Shown here: positions 17,211-26,698 of the stretch, one piece after another
Numbering within the stretch: position 1 is the stretch's first letter
Layout: the number at the start of each line of letters is the position of its first letter
Source of the DNA: Erysipelothrix amsterdamensis
GTDB taxonomy: Bacteria > Bacillota_I > Bacilli_A > Erysipelotrichales > Erysipelotrichaceae
Assembly (NCBI RefSeq): GCF_940143175.1
Contig: NZ_OW659496.1
Coordinates: forward strand, 1,550,001 to 1,614,000
DNA length: 64,000 nucleotides
Direction of reading: 5' to 3'
Notes under the pieces: model-generated
Seen by the model: the letters and a program-made list of their open reading frames with translations, nothing else
Database searches by the model: none
Told to the model about the DNA's origin: nothing
Made by a program: the position numbers and the translations under genes

Positions 17211-18044
17211 ATGCTTCATAATTTGGTAAAGATGTATTGCAAGATACATGCGTTCATCCATCGAGAGTTCATAGTCAAATCGTGTATTGACGTATTGATT
17301 AATCTTTGCGACACAATCGTTATATTTTTTTAACTTCGCTGCAATAAATAGATTCAGTTCACCAATGCTTTCATCAAATGGATGACTGGAACTTGGATTT
17401 CCAATAATCCGTTGTGCAAGATACTTTAGGTGGGTTGCAAGACGTGTATACGCAGGTTGACTGGTATTCATCTCAATACCCAACTCACTTTGTACAATCA
17501 CCATAACATCCTTTAGAAACATCATGGTATTTTGAGCTTGATGCGATATATTCCCATTACTTGCATTAACGATGTGAATTACGAGATAGCCGATTTCATC
17601 TTCAGGAAGTGTTACCTCGAAGCGTTTATTAATATAATTCAAAGCCCATGTGCCAACTTTAAATTCATCAGGATAATACATTTTAATTTCTTCCGTAAAA
17701 AGTCCCGGCAATTCAACATCCTCTTTTGATCTGAGTACTGCATAGTAGATATGATCTGTAAGTGCCACGTTTATCGTATCACTCAGTGATATATCCAAAA
17801 CAGAATGAGCATATTCCACAATCGCTCGCGTGGCTTCAAAATAATCCACTGGTATTTTATTAAGAAGTTGTTCAAAGTCGTCTTGGCTATCACTTACCAC
17901 TTTAAACATTTTTTCGATGCGCGAAGCATCAATTTCGTCCCCTATTTTGTGTTGGAAACCGATTCCTGAACCCGTAACAACCATGTCTTCTCCATCGATA
18001 AATGTAGCGACACAGTTATTATTAAAGATTTTCGTTATGTGCAT
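17196..18044 (-). CDS. glcT: BglG/GlcT-family transcription antiterminator
   Basis: A 282-residue protein with the co-antiterminator RNA-binding domain (1-58; KIFNNNCVATF, GSGIGFQHKIGD) followed by two PRDs carrying the expected His residues (VEYAHS, LTDHIYYA, YLVIHIV, ATHLKYLA). It binds the RAT hairpin when the sugar is present, controlled by PTS phosphorylation. The convergent PTS gene with a RAT leader is the evident target. LicT and GlcT subtypes are not told apart with certainty. Spacing from the AGGGGATGG run to the ATG is long, so translation may be weak. Confidence 0.85.
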   Translation of the reverse strand: MHITKIFNNNCVATFIDGEDMVVTGSGIGFQHKIGDEIDASRIEKMFKVVSDSQDDFEQLLNKIPVDYFEATRAIVEYAHSVLDISLSDTINVALTDHIYYAVLRSKEDVELPGLFTEEIKMYYPDEFKVGTWALNYINKRFEVTLPEDEIGYLVIHIVNASNGNISHQAQNTMMFLKDVMVIVQSELGIEMNTSQPAYTRLATHLKYLAQRIIGNPSSSHPFDESIGELNLFIAAKLKKYNDCVAKINQYVNTRFDYELSMDERMYLAIHLYQIMKHEKNR

Positions 18045-18127
18045 ATCAAAAACCCATCCCCTTTTTTATAGGCCTATTATAACATAGACCCTTCTATTTA
18101 AAGGTGAAAGTCGTCTTATCTCCATAA

Positions 18128-18151
18128 AAAAAGAGAGGATATTCCTCTCTT
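18128..18151 (-). terminator. Terminator of the P-type ATPase gene
   Basis: AGAGAGGA-TAT-TCCTCTCT, an 8-bp stem, is followed on the minus strand by a T run, 17 bases past the stop codon. Confidence 0.85.
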
Positions 18152-18167
18152 TGGTTATTCAATTTAA

Positions 18168-20750
18168 TTAATGTTTACCGTTAAGTTTAAGTAGTTTCAT
18201 AATTTCGACGATAATCATTGGTACAAACATCAACATCACAACAATCATCCAGTGATGTCCATCAAGTGTTCCAAGTTTAAATAAATCGTTTAGAACTGGA
18301 ATGAATAATACCGCAAGAATCATGAGCCCATTAATGAGCGTTGCCATGATGAGGTATTTATTTTTCCAGAATGATGTGAATACTGATTTTTCACTTGAAT
18401 GAATACTGTAGGAATGGATTAATTGTGAGAATGCTAATACGATAAATGCCATTGTCGTACCTGTTTCAGTATCACCAACAGCCCATAGACGCCCTGCTCC
18501 GTACATGTAAGCAAAGAGTGCAACGCCCCCTACAACAGCACCTTGGTACCCAATACGCCAAAGCATTGATTTACTGATAAGTGAACCTGTGCGATCTGGT
18601 TGACGTTCCATAATACCATCTTCTGCACCATCAACACCAAGTGCTAATGCTGGAAGACTATCCGTTACAAGGTTAATCCATAATAAGTGAATTGGTAGAA
18701 GGGGTGCATCCCAGTCAAGGAGTACCGCAATTAATAACAGTAACAATTCTCCAACATTACATGATAGTAAGTAAGAGATTGCTTTCATAATATTATCTTT
18801 AATACGACGACCTTCACCAATTGCAGTTACTACTGTAGCAAAGTTATCATCTGTAAGAACCATGTCCGCTGCACCTTTAGCAACTTCCGTTCCAACAATA
18901 CCCATTGCTGCACCGATGTCAGCACGTTTTAGGGCAGGCGCATCGTTAACACCATCACCTGTCATCGCCACGATATCACCATGACGTTTCCAAGCGGAAA
19001 TAATGCGCATTTTATGTTCTGGAGAAACACGTGCATACACGCCAATATGTTGAACTTGTTCGAACAATTCATCATCCGTCATTGCATCTAATTCTTTTCC
19101 AGAAATAACACGTTGTCCATCCTCAAGGAGTCCAATTTCACGACCAATTGCAGATGCGGTAACAGCATGGTCACCCGTGATCATTACGACACGAATACCT
19201 GCTTTTTTACTTGTTTTAATTGCTTCTGTAACTTCAGGACGTGGAGGGTCGATCATCCCTACCAATCCAACAAATGTTAGTTCACTTTCAATTTCGGTTG
19301 CTTCTAAGTCTGTATTTGAAACAGATTTTTTAGCAAGTGCAAGAACGCGTAGTGCCTTGACACCCATTTCTTGATTATTTTTTTGAATGCGTTCAATATC
19401 TTCTTGAGTAATTGCACGAACACCATTTTCATCTTGGTATTGTGTTACAACGGCAAGAACTTCATCAACGCCACCTTTTACAAATACTGTAGCATCCCCA
19501 TCAATATCATTAATGGTACTCATACGTTTACGTCCTGAATCAAAAGGAACCTCATTTAATCGTGTATGCTTTTGAATCAAGCCAACAGCATCAAGGTCAA
19601 GCGCTTCTGCCCATGCAGATAGTGCTGTCTCAGTTGGGTCTCCAAGCCAATTTCCATCGACCTTACGTGCATCATTACAGAGTAATAAACCACGTGATAA
19701 TTCATTCACTTCACTTTCAGTCCAATATTCTTTTACCGTCATAACATTTTGTGTTAAAGTACCCGTTTTATCTGAACAGATAACCGTTGCGGAACCAAGC
19801 GTTTCAACAGATGGTAAATTACGAACGATTGCATGACGTTCGACCAAACGTTGAACACCAAGTGCTAAAACAATTGTAGCAACAGCTGGTAAACTTTCAG
19901 GAACAACTGCGACCGCTAGAGAAACCGCTGTTAAGAACATTTGTAAGAAATCATGATTATTCAAAACACCAACAAGAAGAATAATTCCACAAGCAATAAT
20001 CGCTCCAACGCCTAGGATTTTACCCAGTTGATTTAATTGTTGTTGCAGTGGTGTCGGATCTGATTTTGTTTCAGTTAGCATCGTAGCAATCTTACCTACT
20101 TCAGTGTCCATACCGACAGCAACGACAACTCCTTGTCCACGACCATAACTCACCATTCCGGATGAATATGCCATATTTTTACGATCTCCTAAGACCGCAT
20201 CTTCAGCACATACAACATCCGCATGTTTTTCAACAGGTACAGATTCTCCTGTTAAAGATGCTTCTTGTACTGTTAAGGAATTTGATTGGACAATTCGTAA
20301 ATCGGCAGGTACTAAATCCCCTGCATCCATTACAATCAAATCTCCAACAACAACATCATTCGAATTAATTGTTTGTTCTTCACCGCCGCGAATAACTTTT
20401 GCGGTTGGGGTAGACATATCTTGAAGTGCTTTAAGGGACTTCTCAGCTTTGTCTTCTTGAATCATTCCAATAAGTGCGTTCAATGCTACGATTGCGAAAA
20501 TTAAAATCGCATCTGCATGTTCCCCCACAATACCACTAATTAAAGCAGCAACAAGTAAAATAATGATTGTTACGTCTTTAAACTGATCCAATAGACGCAT
20601 CATAAAACTACGTCCCTTTGCTTCAGCCAATTTATTCATCCCATATTTCTCACGTGATGCCTCAATTTGCGCATCCGTTAATCCGTTGACGATATCCGTC
20701 TTTGCTGCCACTTCTTCAAGTGACTTTGCATACCATTTTGTATCTTTCAC
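18168..20750 (-). CDS. P-type cation ATPase (IIA type), riboswitch-controlled
   Basis: An 860-residue cation pump. It has an N-terminal cation-ATPase domain, TGES actuator loop (about 167-170), M4 motif VVPESLPAVA (283-292), phosphorylation motif DKTGTLT (Asp327), TGDGVNDAPALK hinge, and M6 NLVTDSLPALALG. The M4 and M6 residues are those of Ca2+/Mn2+ pumps of the SERCA/PMR1 group. A GTG start follows AAGGAGG by six bases. The leader carries a yybP-ykoY-type manganese riboswitch, so Mn2+ efflux is likely, with Ca2+ as an alternative. It is monocistronic, with its own promoter and terminator. Confidence 0.9.
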   Translation of the reverse strand: MKDTKWYAKSLEEVAAKTDIVNGLTDAQIEASREKYGMNKLAEAKGRSFMMRLLDQFKDVTIIILLVAALISGIVGEHADAILIFAIVALNALIGMIQEDKAEKSLKALQDMSTPTAKVIRGGEEQTINSNDVVVGDLIVMDAGDLVPADLRIVQSNSLTVQEASLTGESVPVEKHADVVCAEDAVLGDRKNMAYSSGMVSYGRGQGVVVAVGMDTEVGKIATMLTETKSDPTPLQQQLNQLGKILGVGAIIACGIILLVGVLNNHDFLQMFLTAVSLAVAVVPESLPAVATIVLALGVQRLVERHAIVRNLPSVETLGSATVICSDKTGTLTQNVMTVKEYWTESEVNELSRGLLLCNDARKVDGNWLGDPTETALSAWAEALDLDAVGLIQKHTRLNEVPFDSGRKRMSTINDIDGDATVFVKGGVDEVLAVVTQYQDENGVRAITQEDIERIQKNNQEMGVKALRVLALAKKSVSNTDLEATEIESELTFVGLVGMIDPPRPEVTEAIKTSKKAGIRVVMITGDHAVTASAIGREIGLLEDGQRVISGKELDAMTDDELFEQVQHIGVYARVSPEHKMRIISAWKRHGDIVAMTGDGVNDAPALKRADIGAAMGIVGTEVAKGAADMVLTDDNFATVVTAIGEGRRIKDNIMKAISYLLSCNVGELLLLLIAVLLDWDAPLLPIHLLWINLVTDSLPALALGVDGAEDGIMERQPDRTGSLISKSMLWRIGYQGAVVGGVALFAYMYGAGRLWAVGDTETGTTMAFIVLAFSQLIHSYSIHSSEKSVFTSFWKNKYLIMATLINGLMILAVLFIPVLNDLFKLGTLDGHHWMIVVMLMFVPMIIVEIMKLLKLNGKH

Positions 20751-20787
20751 AGGCTTCCTCCTTATACATTGGATAGTAAGTAAAATA

Positions 20788-20907
20788 AAAAGACCCTATC
20801 CGTGCCTAAAAAAACTTGGATAAAGTCTCGAATTTATACACGTTCCGGACTCTAAAGTCGTGTTGACGAAACTGTGGACCTAAAGAATAGGCTTCTACTC
20901 CCTTTAT
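20788..20907 (-). promoter_or_regulatory. yybP-ykoY-type (Mn2+) riboswitch with terminator platform
   Basis: Minus-strand leader. The aptamer (20820-20907) opens with ATAAAGGGAGTAG, contains GTCAACACGAC and CCGGAA, and closes with GAGACTTTAT; ATAAAG/CTTTAT make the P1 stem. The terminator stem AGACTTTATCC (20818-20828) with GGATAGGGTCT (20791-20801) pairs over 11 bp and is followed by TTTTATTTT. Both structures use the same CTTTAT, so ligand binding should block the terminator and switch the gene on. The family was recognised by eye from its conserved ends and core. Confidence 0.85.
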
Positions 20908-20913
20908 GTATTA

Positions 20914-20942
20914 ATAATAACAAATGCACCTATGGGTGTCAA
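20914..20942 (-). promoter_or_regulatory. Promoter of the riboswitch-ATPase transcript
   Basis: Minus strand TTGACA (20937-20942), a 17-base spacer and TATTAT (20914-20919). The start point would fall next to the first base of the aptamer P1 stem. Confidence 0.8.
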
Positions 20943-21020
20943 AGTGTTTTGGGTGATATTGTACGATATTTTACACACTTAAAATGTTGAAAGTTGCTAA
21001 TAAAGAGTTTGAAATTCATA

Positions 21021-21058
21021 AAAAAAACCGAAACTCAGTTAAAGTAATGAGTTTCGGC
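21021..21058 (-). terminator. Terminator of the first giant surface protein gene
   Basis: CCGAAACTCA and TGAGTTTCGG form a 10-bp stem followed by seven T on the minus strand, 27 bases past the stop. Confidence 0.85.
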
Positions 21059-21084
21059 TATTAATACATTTTATATTAAATTAT

Positions 21085-24000
21085 TTAGTTATTATAACGA
21101 TTTTTCTTTGTTTGAATCACAAAGATTAACATACCAACAAGGCTCAATAGTAGTCCGTATAAACGTATACTGCTTGCAGTAATTCCAGCTGCAGGAAGAA
21201 CCGGTTGTGATTTCATTAAATTCTTAACAATTTTGTCCATCTCATTAATTGAATAATTTAAAGATTTATTTATCTTATCAATTTTCGAACTAGAGTCAAT
21301 TGAATCAAGACCTTCTTTTAAGACTTTATCTACTTCGGCTTTAGCTTTAGTTTTTTCGTCTTGAGTTAGTCCCGGTAATGCATCAATCGCTTTTTTCGTT
21401 TCATCTGCTTTCGCTTCTAAATCTTTTTTAGCTTTGTTTTTTGCATCTTGTAACGTGCTTTGATCAACAATGTCTTTCACTGCTTTGTCTGTTGTATTTT
21501 TCGCATCTTCAACATCTTTTGGTGTCGTACCTTGATCAATTGCGTCTTTACCATCTTGAGTTTTTTGATCAATATCATCTTTTGCTTTCTGCTTTTCATC
21601 ATCTGTTAAGTTTGGTAACTTATCGATTTCTTTCTTTGCATCTTCAGCTTTTTTATCAAGATCGTCTTTAGCTTTATTCTTGGAATCGAGAAGTTTATTA
21701 TCATCAACAATATCATTGATTCCTTTATCCGTTGTATCAATCACTTTTTCAATTTCTTTAGAATCTTTTGATTGATCAATTGCATCTTTTCCTTCTTGAT
21801 TTTTTTGATCGATATTATCTTTAGCTTTGGTTTTCTCTTCATCCGTTAAGTTTGGTAACGAATCAATTTCTTTTTTAGCTTCTTCAGCCTTCTTATCGAG
21901 ATCATCTTTAGCTTCATTCTTGGAATCGAGAAGCTTGTTGTCATCAACAATCTCATTAATCCCTTTATCGGTTGTATCGATCACGTCCTCAATTTCTTTA
22001 GGATCGTTTGAGTTATCAATTGCATCTTTGCTGTCTTGATTTTTTTGATCAATATCATCTTTAGCTTTGGTTTTTTCTTTATCCGTTAGGTTTGGTAACT
22101 TATCGATTTCTTTTTTAGCATCTTCAGCTTTTTTATCAAGCTCTGATTTAGAATCTTCTTTTTTCTTATCTAAATTGCCTGTGTTTTTCGCTTCGTATTT
22201 TTTTTCAATTGCATCTAATTCATCAATACCTGTTTTTAAGTTCTCAGGAATCTCCGTTATAACCGCAGTATCTTCAATACGCTTAATTGCATCTGCAAGA
22301 GTTTTGTTAATCTCGTCATTTGCTTCTTTACGTTGTTGATTTGAAAGTGACGGTTTATCAGCAATTTGTTTACGAACTTCTTCTGCTTTTGCTTTTAAAT
22401 CTGCAATAGCTTTGATTTTTGCATCATCAAGCTCTGCTTTAACAACAACTTTACTAATATCATCTTTACCTTGATTATAAATTGAGTCGATGTCTGATGG
22501 CGTTGTTGCTTTATCTAGAGCTTTAGAAGCGTCATTAACGGTTTTATCAATTTCTTTTTTCGCTTTATCTTTTTCGTTTTGTGATAAGTTTTCAAGTTTA
22601 TCGATTTTTTCTTTTGCCTTCTCAGCTTCTGCGTTTAAACTTGCTTTCTTGTCATCTTTAAGTTTTTTAAGCGTTTCGAAATTTTCTTTAACGAGAGCAT
22701 CTTTAATAGCATCCATTTCGGTTTTTGTATCTGTTACAACTTTATTAATTGCTTCAGTTGACGTACCAAGTTCTACGCTCTCAAGACCTTTATTTAATGC
22801 ATTATCGATTTCAGCCTTAGCTTTGTCTTTTGCTTCTTGGGAAAGACCAGGAAGTGCATCAATCGCTTTTTTCGTTTCATCGGCTTTTGCTTCTAAATCT
22901 TTTTTCGCTTTATTTTTTGCATCCTGTAATGTACTTTGATCAACAATTTCTTTCACCGCTGTATCCGTTGTATTTTTTGCATCTTCAACATCTTTTGGTG
23001 TCGTTCCTTGATCAATTGCATCTTTTCCATCTTGTGTTTTTTGATCAATGTCATCTTTAGCTTTTTGCTTTTCATCATCCGTTAAGTTTGGTAACTTATC
23101 GATTTTTTTCTTAGCATCTTCAGCTTTTTTATCAAGATCGTCTTTAGCTTTATTTTTAGTATCTAGAAGCACATTGTCCTCAACGATGTCCTTAATCCCT
23201 TTATCAGTTGTATCGACAACTTTTTCAATGTCTTTAGGATCGTTTGAGTTATCAATTGCATCTTTTCCGTCTTGATTTTTTTGATCGATATCATCTTTGG
23301 CTTTTTGCTTTTCATCATCTGTTAAGTTTGGTAACTTATCGATTTCTTTTTTAGCATCTTCAGCCTTTTTATCAAGCTCTGATTTAGAATCTTCTTTTTT
23401 CTTGTCTAAATTGCCTGTGCTTTTCGTTTCGTATTTTTTTTCAATTGCATCTAATTCATCGATACCTGTTTTTAAGTTTTCAGGAATCTCCGTAATAACC
23501 GCTGTATCTTCAATACGCTTCGTTGCATCTGCGAGAGTTTTGTTGATTTCATCATTTGCTTCTTTACGTTGTTGATCGGTTAGCGCCGGCTTATCAGCAA
23601 TTTGTTTTCGGACTTCTTCAGCTTTAGCATTTAAATCAGCTATAGCTTTCGTCTTTGCATCATCTAGTTCTGCTTTTACAACAACATTACCGATAGTATC
23701 TTTACCTTGATTATAAATTGAGTCGATATCTGATGGTGTTGTTGCTTTATCAAGTTCTTTTGAAGCATCATTAACAGTTTTATCAATTACTTTCTTTGCT
23801 TCATCTTTTTCGTCTTGCGATAAGTTTTCAAGTTTATCGATTGTTTCTTTTGCTTTTTTTGCTTCTGCATCAAGACTTGACTTTTTATCATTAATTAAAG
23901 CATCGATTGTATCATTGTTTTCTTTAATGAGTGCATCTTTAATGGCATCCATTTCTTTTGAAGTTTCTGTTATTACTTTAGTAACATCTTCAATAGATTT

Positions 24001-25713
24001 ACCTTTTTCAATATTTTCAAGACCTTTATTTAGTGCATTATCGATCTCGTTTTTAGCTTTATCTTTCGACTCTTGGGAAATTCCAGGAAGCGCATCAATC
24101 GCTTTTTTCGTTTCATCGGCTTTTGCTTCTAAATCTTTTTTCGCTTTATTTTTTGCATCCTGTAATTTACCTTGATCAACAATTTCTTTCACCGCTGTAT
24201 CCGTTGTATTTTTTGCATCTTCAACATCTTTTGGTGTCGTTCCTTGATCAATTGCGTCTTTTCCATCTTGAGTTTTTTGATCAATGTCATCTTTAGCTTT
24301 TTGCTTTTCATCATCCGTTAAATTTGGTAACTTATCGATTTCTTTCTTAGCATCTTCAGCTTTTTTATCAAGATCAGATTTTGAGTCGTTTTTACGATCG
24401 ACAAGAGTTGCATCGCTTACAATTTTATCAATGTTTCCAGCAGATGTATCTTTTGCATCCGTAGCATCTTCACGCGTCTTCGCGTCGTCGATAGCCTTCT
24501 TCCCAGTTTCTAATTCTTTTTGAATAGCTTCAATTTTTTCTTTCTTTTCAGACTCCGGTACATTTTTTAAGTCTTCAATTTTTTTGATTGCGTCATTTGC
24601 TTTCTTTTCAAGTTCTTCTTTTAGAACTGGTTTTAACTCTTGCAATTCATAAACACGTTCAACTTCTTTTAAATCATTAGTTAGTTTTTCTTTAAGTCCA
24701 GGACTTGATACTTCACCAATGTTGTTTTTCAGTTCATCGATTGTGTTTTGAGTTACATCACCTTTTAATACTTTTTCATCAAAGTTTTCAAAAGTATCCT
24801 TAATCGCTTTCTCAATTCCTTTTGCATGATCTAATAATGCTTGAGCCTTATCAAGTAAGTCGTTTACATATGCTTTAACATCACTTGCATAAGGGTTTCC
24901 TGATGCAGTAATTTTAGCTCGGATTGCATCAATATTTTTCTGAATTTCAGCTGTATCTTTACCCACTAATTCTTTAAACTCACTGTCATTAAACAATGCA
25001 TGTGTATCTTCTTGAATTAGATAGTCATCTTTCAAGAAAAATCCCATTCGATAAATTTCTAAGTGTGTATTTTTATCATTCGAAGCAAAGTGACGTAGGG
25101 AAACCGTAACTTCTCCACTTCCATCAGCGATAAAAGGTAAACTTACAATTTCTAATTTATTGGTTGCTGTAAAACCTCCAGATGCAAGTCCGTTTTTTCC
25201 AGACGTTGCAGTTCCAGGATAAATATTCAACATCCCTTTGCTCGTACCATCAACACTCTTTAACTCGGCTCTAAAATAATATTCATAGCCTGCCTGAAGT
25301 TGAATCGTTTGACCAACTAGCATAAAACTTGCATTTTCTGCCACACTTGAGTTTTCCACTCTCATTGACTTTGATTTAAATACACTTTGGTCTGTATCAT
25401 TTTTCTCGCCTACGAGATAATTATATTTTCCAATATCACGATATCCATCAGTTACTTTTGTGCTAATTGTCCCAGCTGCTTCGCCACCAAATACGTTATT
25501 TGTTGAGCTGAGTTTCCAATTTGGAATCGTCGTATCTTTTGTACCATATCTCAGATAGGGGTTTTGTAATTTATTGCCTCGGAATGGAAACAATTCCTCT
25601 GTCTCTTGTGCAGATATTGTATAATTTTGATTCATTGAAATACTTGTAACGAGCAAGACAAATGTTAATGCAATTGTCATGATCTTGTTTAATAGTTTAT
25701 TTTTTTTCATCAT
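21085..25713 (-). CDS. Giant surface protein with DUF1542-like repeats and LPAAG end
   Basis: A 1542-residue protein. It has a signal peptide (about 1-36), then an N-terminal beta-rich domain (about 40-230, starting LFPFRGNKLQNPYLRYG) that may bind ligand, a helical linker, and about 14 helical units of 70-80 residues, each with a core such as IDKLPNLTDDEKQKAK. The units look like DUF1542/FIVAR-type rods. The end has LPAAG, a hydrophobic span and a basic tail, that is, a sortase signal whose Thr is replaced by Ala. AAGGAG precedes the start. A paralogue of the same architecture lies at 35782-39930. It is probably a wall-anchored adhesin; the ligand is unknown. Confidence 0.85.
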   Translation of the reverse strand: MMKKNKLLNKIMTIALTFVLLVTSISMNQNYTISAQETEELFPFRGNKLQNPYLRYGTKDTTIPNWKLSSTNNVFGGEAAGTISTKVTDGYRDIGKYNYLVGEKNDTDQSVFKSKSMRVENSSVAENASFMLVGQTIQLQAGYEYYFRAELKSVDGTSKGMLNIYPGTATSGKNGLASGGFTATNKLEIVSLPFIADGSGEVTVSLRHFASNDKNTHLEIYRMGFFLKDDYLIQEDTHALFNDSEFKELVGKDTAEIQKNIDAIRAKITASGNPYASDVKAYVNDLLDKAQALLDHAKGIEKAIKDTFENFDEKVLKGDVTQNTIDELKNNIGEVSSPGLKEKLTNDLKEVERVYELQELKPVLKEELEKKANDAIKKIEDLKNVPESEKKEKIEAIQKELETGKKAIDDAKTREDATDAKDTSAGNIDKIVSDATLVDRKNDSKSDLDKKAEDAKKEIDKLPNLTDDEKQKAKDDIDQKTQDGKDAIDQGTTPKDVEDAKNTTDTAVKEIVDQGKLQDAKNKAKKDLEAKADETKKAIDALPGISQESKDKAKNEIDNALNKGLENIEKGKSIEDVTKVITETSKEMDAIKDALIKENNDTIDALINDKKSSLDAEAKKAKETIDKLENLSQDEKDEAKKVIDKTVNDASKELDKATTPSDIDSIYNQGKDTIGNVVVKAELDDAKTKAIADLNAKAEEVRKQIADKPALTDQQRKEANDEINKTLADATKRIEDTAVITEIPENLKTGIDELDAIEKKYETKSTGNLDKKKEDSKSELDKKAEDAKKEIDKLPNLTDDEKQKAKDDIDQKNQDGKDAIDNSNDPKDIEKVVDTTDKGIKDIVEDNVLLDTKNKAKDDLDKKAEDAKKKIDKLPNLTDDEKQKAKDDIDQKTQDGKDAIDQGTTPKDVEDAKNTTDTAVKEIVDQSTLQDAKNKAKKDLEAKADETKKAIDALPGLSQEAKDKAKAEIDNALNKGLESVELGTSTEAINKVVTDTKTEMDAIKDALVKENFETLKKLKDDKKASLNAEAEKAKEKIDKLENLSQNEKDKAKKEIDKTVNDASKALDKATTPSDIDSIYNQGKDDISKVVVKAELDDAKIKAIADLKAKAEEVRKQIADKPSLSNQQRKEANDEINKTLADAIKRIEDTAVITEIPENLKTGIDELDAIEKKYEAKNTGNLDKKKEDSKSELDKKAEDAKKEIDKLPNLTDKEKTKAKDDIDQKNQDSKDAIDNSNDPKEIEDVIDTTDKGINEIVDDNKLLDSKNEAKDDLDKKAEEAKKEIDSLPNLTDEEKTKAKDNIDQKNQEGKDAIDQSKDSKEIEKVIDTTDKGINDIVDDNKLLDSKNKAKDDLDKKAEDAKKEIDKLPNLTDDEKQKAKDDIDQKTQDGKDAIDQGTTPKDVEDAKNTTDKAVKDIVDQSTLQDAKNKAKKDLEAKADETKKAIDALPGLTQDEKTKAKAEVDKVLKEGLDSIDSSSKIDKINKSLNYSINEMDKIVKNLMKSQPVLPAAGITASSIRLYGLLLSLVGMLIFVIQTKKNRYNN
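21276..24618 (-). repeat. DUF1542-like coding repeats in the first surface protein
   Basis: About 14 units of 70-80 codons arranged in a higher-order pattern: KLPNLT type, ALPGLS type, KLENLS type, DKPALT type, then KLPNLT again. Several units agree almost perfectly at DNA level, which suggests recent duplication or gene conversion. The edges are approximate. Confidence 0.8.
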
Positions 25714-26118
25714 AAAATACTCCTTTTCTTATCCATACTAAAGTGTTGCGTTTATTTAATTCCCCTCCCCATTCCGTAAGCACGCTCTAACAAGATAATA
25801 TAGAAGCAGAATCAATTCTAAGTATTTGCTTTGGTTTTCATAATATGTTTATCTTATATCGATAAAATCTTCGTTTTTATCGTGTTATTAGGCCTTTTTA
25901 CTCACACTTCGCTTTCTTTGTCCTAACAAGGTGTTTTATTTGTTCGTGGTGTTTTTCACTCTATAATTACAGTGTTTGTCATTAACATCCTCACTTTTTT
26001 CACAATTCATTTTTTTGCCATTAATCAAGATACACACAAATATCCTTTTCTACCACCTTGCTTCAAAGATGATTATTTCATTGGTTATTGGCATAGCATG
26101 GTTGTATTCAAAAGTTCA
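25714..26118. other. Gene-free leader region of the first surface protein gene
   Basis: No open frame of note on either strand. It holds the SD of the surface protein gene and an inverted repeat CGATAAAA-TCTTCGT-TTTTATCG (25860-25882), about 150 bases upstream of the start, which could be an operator or leader hairpin. No clear promoter hexamers were assigned. Confidence 0.5.
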
Positions 26119-26148
26119 TAAAAAAAAACGTTGAATCATCAACGTTTT
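26119..26148 (-). terminator. Terminator after the GNAT gene
   Basis: AAAACGTTGA-ATCA-TCAACGTTTTA with an A run that reads as T on the minus strand. It overlaps the last codons of the acetyltransferase gene. Confidence 0.8.
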
Positions 26149-26618
26149 ACTTCATAAACCATACGTAAAGTTTTGAGTGGGTAACCGTACAGTGTATCTG
26201 GAATACATATTTTTTGGACAAATCCATATTTCTTATAAAATGACTCTGCGCTAACATTACCATTTTCTACATCAACATATGCTTGATTAATAGAATCTGG
26301 AACATTCTTCTCAATATATGAAAGTAATTCCGATCCTACACCTGCACGTTGATGTGTGGGGAGTACGTACAATGCAACAATATATAAATCATTGTCACGA
26401 ATCTCATAGTTTCCAAATCCAACAATATAATCATCTTGAACTGCTACCACAAGCTTTGTCGTTTCAATTCGGCGCTCAAGGACTGTGGGCGAATAAGCAT
26501 CTTCAATAAAACGATTAATAATATCCAGTGGGATTAAATCCTTATACGCTTCTTTCCATGTAATCGAAGCAATCAAACGAATTGCCTCTAAATCATCGGG
26601 CGTAGCCAATCGTATCAT
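26139..26618 (-). CDS. GNAT-family N-acetyltransferase
   Basis: A 159-residue GNAT-fold protein. Acetyl-CoA binding is shown by the segment YVLPTHQRAGVGSELLSYIE (about 92-111), which fits the R/Q-x-x-G-x-G/A rule, followed by YVDVENGNVSAESFYKKYGF. It is of typical length for a stand-alone acetyltransferase. It lies 80 bases after the NahK-like kinase gene and may be read from the same transcript. The substrate cannot be told. Confidence 0.8.
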   Translation of the reverse strand: MIRLATPDDLEAIRLIASITWKEAYKDLIPLDIINRFIEDAYSPTVLERRIETTKLVVAVQDDYIVGFGNYEIRDNDLYIVALYVLPTHQRAGVGSELLSYIEKNVPDSINQAYVDVENGNVSAESFYKKYGFVQKICIPDTLYGYPLKTLRMVYEVKR

Positions 26619-26698
26619 TATGTCACCTTCTTTTTATATAGTAAACATTGTAACCGATATCACCTAAAATTCATAGTTTTCAGTTAGAAGTTTCATAA

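Noticed and set aside
21441-24523. Many plus-strand open frames opposite the first surface protein gene
   Set aside because: They are low-complexity mirrors (Ser, Phe, Leu rich) of the repeat codons, with no SD sites; the same holds for 37148-38197.
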